Translations under genes and position numbers: made by a program
Shown: in pieces, positions 1 through 8,604 of the stretch
Layout of the letters: every line of letters begins with the position of its first letter
How positions within the stretch are numbered: position 1 is the first letter of the stretch
NCBI RefSeq assembly: GCF_014204525.1
Contig: NZ_JACHLP010000004.1
Span: forward strand, 456,214-520,213
Origin: Roseateles oligotrophus
Lineage (GTDB): Bacteria > Pseudomonadota > Gammaproteobacteria > Burkholderiales > Burkholderiaceae_C
Direction: 5' to 3'
DNA: 64,000 nt
The notes under the pieces: model-generated
Databases searched by the model: none
Told to the model about the DNA's origin: nothing
What the model saw: only the letters and a program-made list of their open reading frames with translations

Positions 1-579
1 GAGAGCGGCGACTGCACCGGCATGGCCGGCGCCCTGCGCAGCCTGAAGCGCTGGGGCGTCAAGGTCTTGCTGCAGACCAATGCCTCGGGCTCGCTGCGCC
101 CCAGCATGCCGCCGGGCAGCCTGATGCTGATCAATGACCACATCAACGCGCCCCAGCGTTCGCCCCTGGTCGGCGAGCCCGGCAGCGAGCGTTTTGTGGA
201 CATGAACCAGGCCTATGACCGCGAGCTGCTGGCCAATGCCAGGCAGGTCGCGGCCCAGACCGGCCAGGTGCTGGGCGAGGGCGTTTACTGCTGGGCCTTA
301 GGGCCGCAGTTCGAGACCCCGGCCGAGATCCGCATGTTTGCCGCCTGGGGGGCCGACGCCGTCGGCATGAGCACCGTGCCCGAAACCATTCTGGCCCGTC
401 ACTGCGGCCTGCGCGTGATGGGCCTGGCCTTGATGACGAATATGGCCGCCGGCCTGTCGGAAGAGGCCCTGACCCATGCCCTGACCCTGCAGCAGGCCCA
501 GGCCTCGGGCGAGCGCGCCGCCGGCTTCCTGGCCGCCGTGGTCGCCAGCCTGGCCGAGCTGCCCTCGCTGCAGGCCTGA
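1..579 (+). CDS. Purine-nucleoside phosphorylase, C-terminal part (5' end outside window)
   Basis: Phosphorolysis of purine nucleosides to base plus pentose-1-phosphate in the cytoplasm. The frame is open from base 1 (ESGDCTGMAGALRSL...), so the start lies upstream; about 192 residues are visible. The trimeric PNP/MTAP family signature is present: GPQFETPAEIRMF, GADAVGMSTVPE, and a base-binding segment with MTNMAAGL, where the Asn is the purine-recognition residue of this family. The deoC start lies 2 bp after the stop, so the two genes are very probably cotranscribed for deoxynucleoside use. Whether it prefers xanthosine (XapA) or inosine/guanosine cannot be told from this fragment. Confidence 0.93.
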   Translation, partial: ESGDCTGMAGALRSLKRWGVKVLLQTNASGSLRPSMPPGSLMLINDHINAPQRSPLVGEPGSERFVDMNQAYDRELLANARQVAAQTGQVLGEGVYCWALGPQFETPAEIRMFAAWGADAVGMSTVPETILARHCGLRVMGLALMTNMAAGLSEEALTHALTLQQAQASGERAAGFLAAVVASLAELPSLQA

Positions 580-581
580 GC

Positions 582-1349
582 ATGAGCCAACGCAGCCTGA
601 AACAGTCGGCCGCCCTGGCCCTGCAATGCCTGGACCTGACCAGCCTGGGCGAGGCCGACACGGCCGCCGACATCGCGGCCCTGTGCGCGCGTGCCCAGAG
701 CGCCCATGGCCCGGTGGCCGCCGTCTGCGTGTGGCCGCGTTTTGTGGCCCAGGCCCGGGCGGCGCTGCCGGCCGGCATCAAAGTTGCGGCCGTGGCCAAT
801 TTCCCTGCCGGAGATCTGGATCTGCCCCAGGCCCTGGCCGATGTGCAGGCCATCCTGGCGGCGGGTGGCGACGAGGTCGATGTGGTCCTGCCTTACCGGG
901 CCTTGCAGGCCGGGCAGCAGCAAGCGGTCAGCGACTTCCTCGCCGGCGTGCGTGCCGCCTGCGCGGGCAAGACGCTCAAGGTCATTATCGAAAGCGGCGA
1001 GCTGGCGACGCCCGAGCTGATCCGCCTGGCGACCCAGCTGTCGATGGCCGCGGGCGCCGATTTCATCAAGACCAGCACCGGCAAATCGCCCGTCTCGGCC
1101 ACGCCCGCGGCCGCGGAGGCCATGCTGGACGAGATCGCCAAGGCCGCCAGGCCCGGCCTTGGCTTCAAGGCCTCGGGTGGCATACGCACCGTGCGGGACG
1201 CCGAGACCTATCTGGCCCTGGCCGAGCAGGCCCTGGGCGCGGCGGCCCTGCAGCCCGCCCGCCTGCGCTTCGGCGCCAGCGGGTTGCTGAGCGATATCCT
1301 GGCGCTGCTGGACGGCCAATCTGCCGGCGCCCCCGGATCTGGCTACTAG
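582..1349 (+). CDS. deoC: Deoxyribose-phosphate aldolase
   Basis: Cleaves 2-deoxyribose-5-phosphate to glyceraldehyde-3-phosphate and acetaldehyde, the last step of deoxynucleoside catabolism. The 255-residue length is usual for the family. The Schiff-base lysine lies in DFIKTSTGK and the second active-site lysine in GFKASGG; an N-terminal stretch with LDLTSLGEADTAADI carries the usual LDLT start of the barrel. The gene follows the PNP gene by 2 bp, which links release of deoxyribose-1-phosphate to its breakdown, although no phosphopentomutase gene is visible here. ATG 582 is the only sensible start. Confidence 0.95.
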   Translation: MSQRSLKQSAALALQCLDLTSLGEADTAADIAALCARAQSAHGPVAAVCVWPRFVAQARAALPAGIKVAAVANFPAGDLDLPQALADVQAILAAGGDEVDVVLPYRALQAGQQQAVSDFLAGVRAACAGKTLKVIIESGELATPELIRLATQLSMAAGADFIKTSTGKSPVSATPAAAEAMLDEIAKAARPGLGFKASGGIRTVRDAETYLALAEQALGAAALQPARLRFGASGLLSDILALLDGQSAGAPGSGY

Positions 1350-1402
1350 GCTAGACTCCCGCCCTTTCTTTGTCGTCCCTTACCCGTTACCGCGCTGTCA
1401 CC

Positions 1403-2134
1403 ATGTCCGAGCTTCCAGAAAACCCCGCCACGCCCGCTGAGACCGAGGCCGCAGCGGCCCATCCGCAGCGCGCCATCAAGAGCTTTGTGGTGCGCGCCGG
1501 ACGCATGGGTTCGGGCCAGGTCAAGGCCTTGGCCGAGCTGGGGCCCAAATTCGTTCTGCCCTTCACCCCGGGCCAGCGCCTGGATGTGGCCGCCGTGTTC
1601 GGCCGCGAGGCGCCGCTGGTGCTGGAGATCGGCTTCGGCATGGGCGACGCCACGGCCAAGATCGCCCAGACCCTGGCCGACCACGACTTCCTCGGCTGCG
1701 AGGTGCACGAGCCCGGCGTCGGCGCCTTGCTCAAGCATATTGACGAGAAGCAGCTCGGCAATATCCGCATCCTCCAACACGATGCCGTCGAGGTGCTGGA
1801 GCAGATGATTGCGCCCGCCTCGCTGGCCGGCGTGCACATCTTCTTCCCCGACCCCTGGCACAAAAAGCGCCACAACAAGCGCCGCCTGATCCAGCCGGCT
1901 TTTGTGGCCAAGCTGGTCAAACACATCCGCCCGGGCGGCTATCTGCATTGCGCCACCGACTGGGAGCCCTATGCCCAGCAGATGCTGGAGGTGCTGAGCG
2001 CCGAGCCGCTGCTGGAAAACACGGCCACCGGCTACGCTGAAACTCCCAGTTATCGGCCGCTGACCAAATTTGAGAACCGTGGCATCAAGCTGGGCCATGG
2101 CGTCTGGGACCTGGTGTTCCGCCGCAAGCCTTGA
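1403..2134 (+). CDS. trmB: tRNA (guanine-N7-)-methyltransferase
   Basis: Makes m7G46 in the variable loop of tRNA with S-adenosylmethionine. The SAM-binding motif is [15 protein letters not shown]. The family signature [17 protein letters not shown] follows, with the conserved PDPW and the Arg/Lys cluster, then the C-terminal [12 protein letters not shown] and TKFENRG motifs. I chose ATG 1403 (243 residues); an in-frame TTG at 1370 would add 11 residues with no family support. A TAGACT hexamer at 1352-1357 may be the -10 box. The gene ends immediately before the convergent yoaK-like gene, with no gap. Confidence 0.93.
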   Translation: MSELPENPATPAETEAAAAHPQRAIKSFVVRAGRMGSGQVKALAELGPKFVLPFTPGQRLDVAAVFGREAPLVLEIGFGMGDATAKIAQTLADHDFLGCEVHEPGVGALLKHIDEKQLGNIRILQHDAVEVLEQMIAPASLAGVHIFFPDPWHKKRHNKRRLIQPAFVAKLVKHIRPGGYLHCATDWEPYAQQMLEVLSAEPLLENTATGYAETPSYRPLTKFENRGIKLGHGVWDLVFRRKP

Positions 2135-2881
2135 TCAGCGCTCCACCAAGTCCCCGCGCATGCCGCGCAGCAAGCTGGCCAAGGCCAGCAGCAAGAGCGC
2201 GGCGGCCAGGGGCAGGGTGGCGATGAAGCCCGCGTGCTTGAAGCCCAGAGCACCCGAGATGCCGCCCAAGAAAAAGGCCAGCACCAGGCTGGCGTGAATG
2301 CGCAGGCGGCGCCGGTCGGCGCGCACCTGCTCGGCCTGCTTGCCTTGGTTCCAGTAGATCAGGCGGCCCAATTCCAGGCCCAGATCGGTCAGCAGACCGG
2401 TGACATGGGTGGTGCGAATCTCGGCCTTGGAGATCTTGGTGATCAGGGCATTCTGCAAACCCATCACAAAGCACAGCAGCAAGGTGGTCAGCGAGACCCG
2501 TTCGATCTGCTGCGGCAGCAACTGGCTGCCAACCAGGCCAAAGACCAGCAGCAGCACGGCCTCCAGCAGCAGCGTGGGCACATAGGTCCAAGCCGGGAAA
2601 TTGCGGCGGCTGTAATTGACCATCAAAGCTGTGCTGCCCGCTCCGGTCACGAAAGCCGCCACGGCCACCAGGGCGCTGATGGCCAGGGCCAGATGGCCCA
2701 AGGCCAATGCATCGGTCGCACCCGAGACCAGGCCCGTCATATGCGAGGTGTACTGGCCTACGGCCAGAAAGCCGCCGGCGTTGAGCGCGCCCGCCACAAA
2801 GGCCAGGCCCGCGCCCAGATGCAGATTGGCGCGCGGGCTGCGCACCGGCGAGGTCAGATCGGCGAGGTAGTTGACGGGCAT
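2135..2881 (-). CDS. YoaK-family (DUF1275) membrane protein
   Basis: Integral inner-membrane protein of 248 residues with about six hydrophobic segments. The N-terminal segment AGLAFVAGALNAGGFLAVGQYTSHMTG matches the DUF1275 pattern (Gly-rich first helix followed by a THMTG-like motif), and a second conserved patch FVMGLQNALITKIS matches the family's GxQNA motif. The function of the family is not established; some members sit near transport or fatty-acid genes. The stop abuts trmB. The start has no Shine-Dalgarno sequence but a TATGCT hexamer lies 6 bp upstream of ATG (2888-2893). Confidence 0.85.
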   Translation of the reverse strand: MPVNYLADLTSPVRSPRANLHLGAGLAFVAGALNAGGFLAVGQYTSHMTGLVSGATDALALGHLALAISALVAVAAFVTGAGSTALMVNYSRRNFPAWTYVPTLLLEAVLLLVFGLVGSQLLPQQIERVSLTTLLLCFVMGLQNALITKISKAEIRTTHVTGLLTDLGLELGRLIYWNQGKQAEQVRADRRRLRIHASLVLAFFLGGISGALGFKHAGFIATLPLAAALLLLALASLLRGMRGDLVER

Positions 2882-2887
2882 GGGTCA

Positions 2888-2893
2888 AGCATA
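2888..2893 (-). promoter_or_regulatory. Possible -10 box of yoaK-like gene
   Basis: TATGCT on the minus strand, 6 nt (GGGTCA read on the plus strand) from the ATG. It fits the leaderless pattern seen elsewhere in the window but is the weakest example. Confidence 0.3.
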
Positions 2894-2933
2894 CGGGATG
2901 CGGTCTGCGCCCTGGGGGTGGTGGCCAGCCTGC

Positions 2934-2939
2934 TAGAGT
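2934..2939 (+). promoter_or_regulatory. Predicted -10 box of coaBC, leaderless arrangement
   Basis: TAGAGT preceded by TGC (extended -10 form TGnTAGAGT). The spacer GCGGCCC of 7 nt leads straight to the ATG at 2947, so a start 7-8 nt after the -10 box would give an mRNA beginning at or next to the AUG. No Shine-Dalgarno sequence is present. Confidence 0.5.
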
Positions 2940-2946
2940 GCGGCCC

Positions 2947-4170
2947 ATGTCTGAAACCACTCCTCTTCAACTGGCCGGCAAGCATGTCTTGCTCGGCCTC
3001 TCGGGCGGCATCGCCTGCTACAAGAGCGCCGAGCTGATCCGCCTGCTGAGCAAGGCCGGTGCCACCGTGCAGGTCGTGATGACGGCCGCGGCCGAGCAGT
3101 TCATTACCGCCGTCACCTTGCAAGCCTTGTCGGGCCGCGCCGTTGTCACCAGCCAGTGGGATGCGCGCGAGCCCAATAATATGGCCCACATCAATCTGGG
3201 CCGCGAGGCCGATCTGATGCTGATCGCCCCGGCCAGCGCCGACTTCCTCGCCAAGCTGGCCCAGGGCCGCGCCGACGAATTGCTGAGCCTGACGGCCCTG
3301 GCGCGCCCGCTGGAGCGCTGCCCCCTGGCCGTGGCCCCGGCCATGAACCGCGAGATGTGGGCCCACCCGGCCACCCAGCGCAATATCGCCCAGCTCAAGG
3401 CCGACGGCACCTTGATCCTCGGCCCCGACGCGGGCGACCAGGCCTGCGGCGAGGTGGGCGACGGCCGCATGCTGGAGGCGGCCGATCTGCTGGAGGAGGT
3501 GCTAGCCATCTTCCAGCCCAAGCTGCTGGCCGGGCGCAAGCTCTTGATCACCGCCGGCCCGACCTTTGAGCCCATCGATCCGGTGCGCGGCATTACCAAT
3601 CTGTCCAGCGGCAAGATGGGTTTTGCCATCGCCCGCGCGGCCCGCGAGGCCGGCGCCGAGGTGACTTTGGTGGCCGGCCCCGTGCATCTGGCCACGCCGC
3701 GCGGCGTGACCCGCATCGATGTGCAAAGCGCCCAGCAGATGTTCGACGCCGTGCTGCCGCTGGCGCCGGCGCAAGACCTGTTTGTGGCCACGGCCGCGGT
3801 GGCCGATTGGCGGCCGGCACAGAGCAGCGCTCAGAAGATCAAGAAAGACGGCAGCGGCAGCGCGCCCAGCATCGCCATGTGCGAGAACCCCGACATCCTG
3901 GCCAGCGTGGCCGCCTTGCCCGCGCCACCTTTCTGCGTGGGCTTTGCGGCCGAGAGCGAAAATCTCGCCGCCCATGCCCGCGCCAAGCGCCTGCGCAAGA
4001 AGGTGCCCTTGCTGGTCGGCAATGTCGGCCCGGCCACCTTCGGCCAGGACCACAATGCCTTGCTGCTGGTGGACGCCGAGGGCGAGCGCGAAATTCCCCA
4101 CAACGACAAACAAAGCCTGGCCCGCGAGTTGATCGCGGACATCGCCCGGCGCCTGAATGCAAAACAATGA
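2947..4170 (+). CDS. coaBC: Bifunctional phosphopantothenoylcysteine decarboxylase / phosphopantothenate-cysteine ligase
   Basis: Two consecutive steps of coenzyme A synthesis in one 407-residue cytoplasmic protein. The N-terminal flavoprotein half shows [19 protein letters not shown], the decarboxylase PAMNREMW motif and a Cys-containing flap ([12 protein letters not shown]). The C-terminal CTP-dependent ligase half starts near [27 protein letters not shown] and contains the AAVADWRP motif and a KIKK Lys motif. ATG 2947 is chosen over an in-frame GTG at 2938 because it fits the family start and the predicted leaderless promoter. The last bases overlap dut in ATGA. Confidence 0.96.
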   Translation: MSETTPLQLAGKHVLLGLSGGIACYKSAELIRLLSKAGATVQVVMTAAAEQFITAVTLQALSGRAVVTSQWDAREPNNMAHINLGREADLMLIAPASADFLAKLAQGRADELLSLTALARPLERCPLAVAPAMNREMWAHPATQRNIAQLKADGTLILGPDAGDQACGEVGDGRMLEAADLLEEVLAIFQPKLLAGRKLLITAGPTFEPIDPVRGITNLSSGKMGFAIARAAREAGAEVTLVAGPVHLATPRGVTRIDVQSAQQMFDAVLPLAPAQDLFVATAAVADWRPAQSSAQKIKKDGSGSAPSIAMCENPDILASVAALPAPPFCVGFAAESENLAAHARAKRLRKKVPLLVGNVGPATFGQDHNALLLVDAEGEREIPHNDKQSLARELIADIARRLNAKQ

Positions 4171-4625
4171 CCCAGACCACCGTTGACCTCAAAGTGCTCG
4201 ATGCCCGCATGGCCGAGCAAATCCCCAGTTATGCCACGCCCGGCAGCGCCGGCCTGGACCTGCGCGCCTGCCTGGATGCGCCCGTGACTCTGGAGCCCGG
4301 CCAGACTTTTCTTGTGCCCACCGGCCTGGCCATCCACATCAACGACCCCGGCCTGGCCGCCATCATCCTGCCGCGCTCCGGCCTGGGCCACAAGCATGGC
4401 ATCGTGCTGGGCAATCTGGTCGGCCTGATCGACAGCGATTACCAGGGCCAGCTGATGGTGAGCTGCTGGAACCGCGGCCAGACGGCCTTCGTGATCCAAC
4501 CCCTGGAGCGCATCGCCCAACTGGTGCTGGTGCCGGTGGTGCAGGCGGCCTTTCGCCGCGTCGAAGACTTTGCCGATGCCTCGCAGCGGGGCGAGGGCGG
4601 GTTTGGGTCTACGGGTAAGGCTTGA
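4167..4625 (+). CDS. dut: dUTP diphosphatase
   Basis: Hydrolyses dUTP to dUMP and pyrophosphate, keeping uracil out of DNA and feeding thymidylate synthesis. The 152-residue trimeric dUTPase shows all five motifs: [19 protein letters not shown], the uracil-binding [20 protein letters not shown], and the flexible C-terminal GEGGFGSTG. The start ATG overlaps the coaBC stop (ATGA), so translation is probably coupled; the coaBC-dut pair is widespread in proteobacteria. It is convergent with the toxin gene, one base away from its stop. Confidence 0.96.
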   Translation: MTQTTVDLKVLDARMAEQIPSYATPGSAGLDLRACLDAPVTLEPGQTFLVPTGLAIHINDPGLAAIILPRSGLGHKHGIVLGNLVGLIDSDYQGQLMVSCWNRGQTAFVIQPLERIAQLVLVPVVQAAFRRVEDFADASQRGEGGFGSTGKA

Positions 4626-4626
4626 A

Positions 4627-4965
4627 TCAAGCGCTCAGCAGGCGCCGCGTCAGCAGGGCTTGCATATCGCGTCGGCCATCGGCGATCAGGTAGATCAGGA
4701 CTTGTGCTGCCAGCACCCGGTAGATCACGCGATAGGGCTTGAACATGGTTTGCCGGTATTCGCGCAGACCCAGGGCCAGCAGTTCTCTGGGAATGCTGCC
4801 GCGCTCGGGAAATTGCTGCAGGCTGGCAATGACGAGCGTCAATTCGTCCAGCACATGATTGGCGCTGGCGCTGCAATCGTACTCGGCGATGTAGTCGTAG
4901 ATGGCTTCAAGATCCCGCTCGGCGCCCGCCGTCAGCAAGACCTCGTAGCTGCGCGCCGCGGCCAT
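4627..4965 (-). CDS. ParE/RelE-superfamily toxin
   Basis: 112-residue protein of the type II toxin superfamily. The N-terminal helices (GAERDLEAIYDYIAEYD) and the C-terminal strand set (YRVIYRVLAAQVLIYLIADGRRD) match ParE proteins, which act on gyrase; RelE-type ribonucleases share the fold. The ParE-like C-terminus argues for gyrase, but the target is inferred. Its ATG overlaps the antitoxin stop in TGATG, which gives coupled translation with the antitoxin made first. It sits on the opposite strand between dut and slyD in otherwise core sequence, as a solitary accessory insertion would. Confidence 0.85.
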   Translation of the reverse strand: MAAARSYEVLLTAGAERDLEAIYDYIAEYDCSASANHVLDELTLVIASLQQFPERGSIPRELLALGLREYRQTMFKPYRVIYRVLAAQVLIYLIADGRRDMQALLTRRLLSA

Positions 4966-5240
4966 CAGCGTGCCGGGTGCTTGGCCCGCAGGCGCGCGAC
5001 CACCTGGGCGGCCGGTTTGAGCTTGCCTTCGGCAATCTCCTGGTTGCCCAAGGCCAGAATCTTCAGCAAGGCCAGGGTTTCCTGGGTCTCTTCATACGAG
5101 GCCACATCTTGCAGCACCGCCTTGGCTTCACCGTTCTGGGTGATGACGATGGGTTGCCGCTCCTGGCACAGCAGGCTCAGTACCTCGGCCGCATTGGCCT
5201 TGAGGTAGCTGATGGGCTTGATTTGACTGGTGTAACGCAT
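4965..5240 (-). CDS. Phd/YefM-family antitoxin
   Basis: 91-residue antitoxin. The N-terminal DNA-binding part has SYLKANAAEVLSLLCQERQPIVITQNGEAKAVLQDVASYEE compressed into the usual Phd/YefM pattern (L..N..ev......pv.IT.nG..kAVl.......), and the Lys/Arg-rich C-terminus would wrap the toxin. It precedes the toxin gene with a one-base overlap. Autoregulation is expected: a 14-bp palindrome lies upstream (5270-5283) and overlaps the likely -10 box. Confidence 0.87.
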   Translation of the reverse strand: MRYTSQIKPISYLKANAAEVLSLLCQERQPIVITQNGEAKAVLQDVASYEETQETLALLKILALGNQEIAEGKLKPAAQVVARLRAKHPAR

Positions 5241-5269
5241 GAGGAGGCCTTTCGCATTTGACGCGGGAT

Positions 5270-5283
5270 GACTAAATATAGTC
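5270..5283 (-). promoter_or_regulatory. Palindromic operator and -10 box of the toxin-antitoxin operon
   Basis: GACTA-AATA-TAGTC is a 14-bp palindrome 30 bp upstream of the antitoxin start. Read on the minus strand it contains TATATT, a good -10 hexamer, so antitoxin binding would block polymerase. Phd/YefM operators are short palindromes of this kind; the role here is inferred. Confidence 0.55.
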
Positions 5284-5309
5284 TTTATTTGGCCTTGTGA
5301 CTCAGGGTG

Positions 5310-5831
5310 TCAATGAAGGGGTTCGTCCGCTGGCGCCCCGCCGATCACGCTGAACACGGCCTCGCCCAGCGAGCCGGCCTCGATCTCGGCCTCGCTGGCG
5401 GCGCGCACCTCCAGCACTTTCAGATGCATGCGCAGGCCGATGCCGGCCAGGGGGTGGTTGCCGTCCAGCACCACATGCTCGGGGTAGACGTCGGTGATGG
5501 TGTAGAGCGCGTGCTCGGGCATGTCCGGCGTGGCCGCGCCCTCGGGCAGGCCTTCGAGCTGCATGCCGGGCTCGACCTCGTCGGGGAAGAGGCTGCGCGA
5601 TTCGAAGCAGACCAGGCTGGAGTCGTAGTCGCCAAAGGCTTCTTCGGGTTGCAGGGCCAGGCTGACGGCGTAGCCGGCTTGCTGGTCCAGCAGGGCCTCC
5701 TCGACCTTGGCAAACAGATCGCTGCCACCGTAGAAAAACTCCAGCGGCTCGGCCAGTTCGTCGATCATTTGGCCTTGGGCATCTTCAAGTCGCCAGCTCA
5801 GGGCGACCACACAGGGGGCAGAAATTTTCAT
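5310..5831 (-). CDS. SlyD-like FKBP-type peptidyl-prolyl isomerase
   Basis: 173 residues with the SlyD/FkpB layout: FKBP strands ALSWRLEDAQGQMIDE and PLEFFYGGSDLFAKVEEALLDQQAGYAVSL, then an inserted flap (roughly residues 75-125) containing HPLAG, and a return to the FKBP fold in LKVLEVRAASEAE. The flap has the chaperone-like insertion typical of SlyD, but there is no His/Cys-rich metal-binding tail as in the E. coli protein. Probably a cytoplasmic folding helper. It is monocistronic, 12 bp from the neighbouring kinase gene stop. Confidence 0.85.
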   Translation of the reverse strand: MKISAPCVVALSWRLEDAQGQMIDELAEPLEFFYGGSDLFAKVEEALLDQQAGYAVSLALQPEEAFGDYDSSLVCFESRSLFPDEVEPGMQLEGLPEGAATPDMPEHALYTITDVYPEHVVLDGNHPLAGIGLRMHLKVLEVRAASEAEIEAGSLGEAVFSVIGGAPADEPLH

Positions 5832-5843
5832 GCCTGCATTGTT

Positions 5844-7199
5844 TCACAGGCTTCCCGGCGCCGTGGCAAAGCGCAGCAGGGCCTGGCAGCCGGGGTCGTT
5901 CGGCCGATTGCTCAGGGCGAGGCTGCCCTGGTGGGCCTCGGCGATGCGCCGCGCCAGCACCAGGCCGATGCCGCTGCCCTGCGGCTTGGTGGTGTAGAAG
6001 GGCACGAAGAGATTGGCCGCGTTGGCGATGCCGCAGCCCTGGTCCAGCAGGCGCAGTTCCAAAGGCTGGGCCTGCACCTGCAGGCGCAGCGGCGCGCCAC
6101 CGGCTTCGATGCCGTTCTGCAGCAGATTGATCAGCATCTGCTCGATCTGCACCGGGTCGCCGAAAAAAGGTAGCTCGCCCTCGCCCAGGCCGCTTAGCTC
6201 CAGCCGCGCCTGCGGCAGCAAGGCGGGCAGGCGGCGCAGCAGGGCGGCCAGGTCAAAGCGCTGCTTGTGCGGCTCGGGCAGGCGGGCCAGCTGGGCATAG
6301 CGCTGTACAAACTCGCCCAGATGGCGGGCGCGGTCACGGATCAAGGCCAGGGACTCTTCGGCATCCTGGCGCCAGTCGGCGCTGATCGCCTGGCCCTGCC
6401 CCTGTTTTTGCAGGCCCTGGCTCAGCATCTCGCTCAGGCTGGCGATGGGGGCCAGGGAGTTGTTGACCTCATGGCTCAGCACCCGCAGCAGGCGCTGCCA
6501 GGCTTGCAACTCCTCCTCGCGCAGGACCTGCTTGAGATCGGTGACGAAGAGCAGACGATGCTGGGCCGGCTTGTCCTGACTCTGGCCGGGCATGGCATAG
6601 GCCTGGCGGCGCAGGCGCCACAGGCCGGCGGCACCGGGAAAGACATGCTCGCACAGCGGCTCGGTGTCGGCCTGCAATAGCGCCGCCAGGCCCAGGCTGC
6701 GCGCGTCCCGGCCCAGGGCTTGCGCGGCCTCGCATTGCAGCAGGCGCAGGGCGCTGGGGTTGGCCAGTTGCAGGTGGTCCTGGCCGTCGAAGGCGAACAC
6801 CGCCACATCCAGTTGCTGCAGCACGTTTTCGGCCAGGCTCAGCGCCGCCAGCGCCTGCTGGCGCTGCTGGTGCAGGCCGTCCACCAGGCGGTTGATCTGC
6901 TCGCCCAGCAAGTCCTCGGGGCCGGCACGGCGCAGGCGCTGCTGGTACTCGCCAGCGATCACGCCCTCGATCACATTGCCCAGCAGCAGGCGCTGGAACT
7001 CCGCCCGCTCGCGCAAGCGCCAGGCCATGCCCAGCCAGGCGGCGCCGGCCAGGCAGAGCAGCAAGATCTTGGGGTAGATGGACCAGGCCTGCTGGCTCAG
7101 CAGATAGGCGGCCAGCAGCAGGGCGGGCGCGCCGCCGGCCAGCGCCCGCAGGAATTGCGCCTGGGCGAAGCCTTGTTTGCCTTGGCTGCGTGGGCTCAC
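5844..7199 (-). CDS. NtrY-like sensor histidine kinase with minimal periplasmic domain
   Basis: 451 residues. Two transmembrane helices at about 17-35 and 43-61 are separated by only some eight residues, so there is almost nothing in the periplasm. A HAMP/PAS-like region follows, then the H-box HEVNNSLAPIASLSEML, N-box INLLQNGIEAGG, G1 LLDQGCGIA and G2 GSGIGLVLARRI. Both phosphoacceptor His and ATP-lid glycines are present. The start is GTG, overlapping the regulator stop as GTGA. It should phosphorylate the sigma-54 activator encoded just upstream. Lack of an input domain suggests sensing within the membrane or through the adjacent transporter (inference). Confidence 0.88.
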   Translation of the reverse strand: MSPRSQGKQGFAQAQFLRALAGGAPALLLAAYLLSQQAWSIYPKILLLCLAGAAWLGMAWRLRERAEFQRLLLGNVIEGVIAGEYQQRLRRAGPEDLLGEQINRLVDGLHQQRQQALAALSLAENVLQQLDVAVFAFDGQDHLQLANPSALRLLQCEAAQALGRDARSLGLAALLQADTEPLCEHVFPGAAGLWRLRRQAYAMPGQSQDKPAQHRLLFVTDLKQVLREEELQAWQRLLRVLSHEVNNSLAPIASLSEMLSQGLQKQGQGQAISADWRQDAEESLALIRDRARHLGEFVQRYAQLARLPEPHKQRFDLAALLRRLPALLPQARLELSGLGEGELPFFGDPVQIEQMLINLLQNGIEAGGAPLRLQVQAQPLELRLLDQGCGIANAANLFVPFYTTKPQGSGIGLVLARRIAEAHQGSLALSNRPNDPGCQALLRFATAPGSL

Positions 7200-8593
7200 A
7201 GCTGGTGTTTTTCCAGACGGCGGTAAAAGGCCGAGCGGCTCAGGCCCAGGGTCTGGGCCGCAGCCAAGGCATTGCCCTGGCTGCGCTGCAAGGCCTTGCG
7301 GATCAGCAGCTTCTCGGCCTCGTCCAGGGTCAGCTGCTCCAGCTCCCGGGCCGGTGCATGGGCTTGGGGCTGCAGGCCCAGATCGGCGGCCTCGATGGCG
7401 TCGCCCGGGCTCAGCAGGCAGGCTCTTTCCAGGCAGTGGCTCAGCTCGCGCACATTGCCGGGCCAGGCATGGTTCAGCAAGGCCTGCCTGGCGGACTCGG
7501 CCAGGGCCAGCGCGGGCCGCTGATAGCGGCGGGCGTGGCCGGCCAGAAAGTGCTGGGCCAGCAGAAGGATGTCGGCGCCGCGCTCGCGCAGCGGCGGCAG
7601 ATGCAGCTGCACGCTATTGAGCCGGTAGAGCAGGTCGCGGCGGAACAGGCCCTGGCTCACCAGCTGATCCAGGTCGGCATTGGTGGCGCTGATCAGGCGG
7701 ACCTGGGCCCGGCGCGGCGTGGCCGAGCCCAGGCGCTCGAACGCCCCGCTCTCCAGCACCCGCAAGAGCTTGGCCTGCTGGGCCAGCGGGATATTGCCCA
7801 CCTCGTCCAGGAACAGGGTGCCGCCATCGGCCAGCTCGAAGCGGCCCAGCCGGGTCTGGCGCGCATCGGTGAAGGCGCCGCGCTCAACACCGAACAGCTC
7901 GCTTTCGAACAAGGTGTCGGGGATGGCGCCCATATTCAGGCTGATGAAGGGGCCGCCGGCTTTATGGTTTTGGCGGTGGATGGCCTGGGCTAGCTGGCTT
8001 TTGCCGGTGCCGTTCTCGCCGGTGATCAGCAGATTCACATCGGCCGCCGCCACGGCCGCCACCCGCCGCATCAGGCCCAGCAAGGCCGGGGACTGGCCCA
8101 GCCAGGCTTGCTCGGTGCTGTCGGCCTGCAGCAAGGCGTTCTCGGCCGCCAGGCGCGCGGCTTGCTGGCGGCTGCTGTGCAAGCTCAGCTGATTGCGCAG
8201 CACGGCGGCCAGGCGGGTGTTGTCCCAGGGTTTTTCGATGAAATCATTGGCGCCCAGCTGCAGGGCCTGCACCGCCAGCGGGATGCTGCCCCAGGCCGTC
8301 ATCGCGACGATGGGCAGCAGGGCGGATTGGGCACGCGCCTGGCGTATCAGCGCCAGGCCTTCCTCGCCCGAGGTGGTGTCGCGGGCGTAGTTGAGATCGG
8401 CCAGCAGCAGGCCGACCGCGCCCTGGGCCAGCTCGGCCAGGGCTTCTTGCGGCGAGGCCACCAGCACGCTGCTCAGGCCCTCGCTTTTCAGGAACAGGCG
8501 CAGGGCCGCCCGCACGGCCGCGTCGTCATCGGCGACGAGGATGGGCGCGTTCGGGCTTGGGCTGGCTTCCATGCTGCTGAAGTATCGAGTCAT
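7196..8593 (-). CDS. Sigma-54-dependent response regulator (NtrC family)
   Basis: 465 residues in the order receiver, AAA+, Fis-type HTH. The receiver has acidic pocket ADDD and phosphoacceptor Asp66 (LLLADLNYA). The AAA+ domain has Walker A GENGTGKS, the sigma-54 loop written GAFTDA instead of GAFTGA, and Walker B GGTLFLDEVG. The C-terminal HTH is GNALAAAQTLGLSRSAFYRRLEK. It should activate sigma-54 promoters; the obvious target is the exporter promoter at 13238-13253. ATG 8593 has no clear Shine-Dalgarno sequence; ATG 8572 is an alternative. A strong terminator lies 12-38 bp upstream, so expression probably depends on read-through from the exporter genes. Confidence 0.92.
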   Translation of the reverse strand: MTRYFSSMEASPSPNAPILVADDDAAVRAALRLFLKSEGLSSVLVASPQEALAELAQGAVGLLLADLNYARDTTSGEEGLALIRQARAQSALLPIVAMTAWGSIPLAVQALQLGANDFIEKPWDNTRLAAVLRNQLSLHSSRQQAARLAAENALLQADSTEQAWLGQSPALLGLMRRVAAVAAADVNLLITGENGTGKSQLAQAIHRQNHKAGGPFISLNMGAIPDTLFESELFGVERGAFTDARQTRLGRFELADGGTLFLDEVGNIPLAQQAKLLRVLESGAFERLGSATPRRAQVRLISATNADLDQLVSQGLFRRDLLYRLNSVQLHLPPLRERGADILLLAQHFLAGHARRYQRPALALAESARQALLNHAWPGNVRELSHCLERACLLSPGDAIEAADLGLQPQAHAPARELEQLTLDEAEKLLIRKALQRSQGNALAAAQTLGLSRSAFYRRLEKHQL

Positions 8594-8604
8594 TGTGGGG
8601 AAGG

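Noticed and set aside
1370..1402. TTG start for trmB at 1370
   Set aside because: The extra 11 residues match nothing in the family and the ATG at 1403 gives the usual start.
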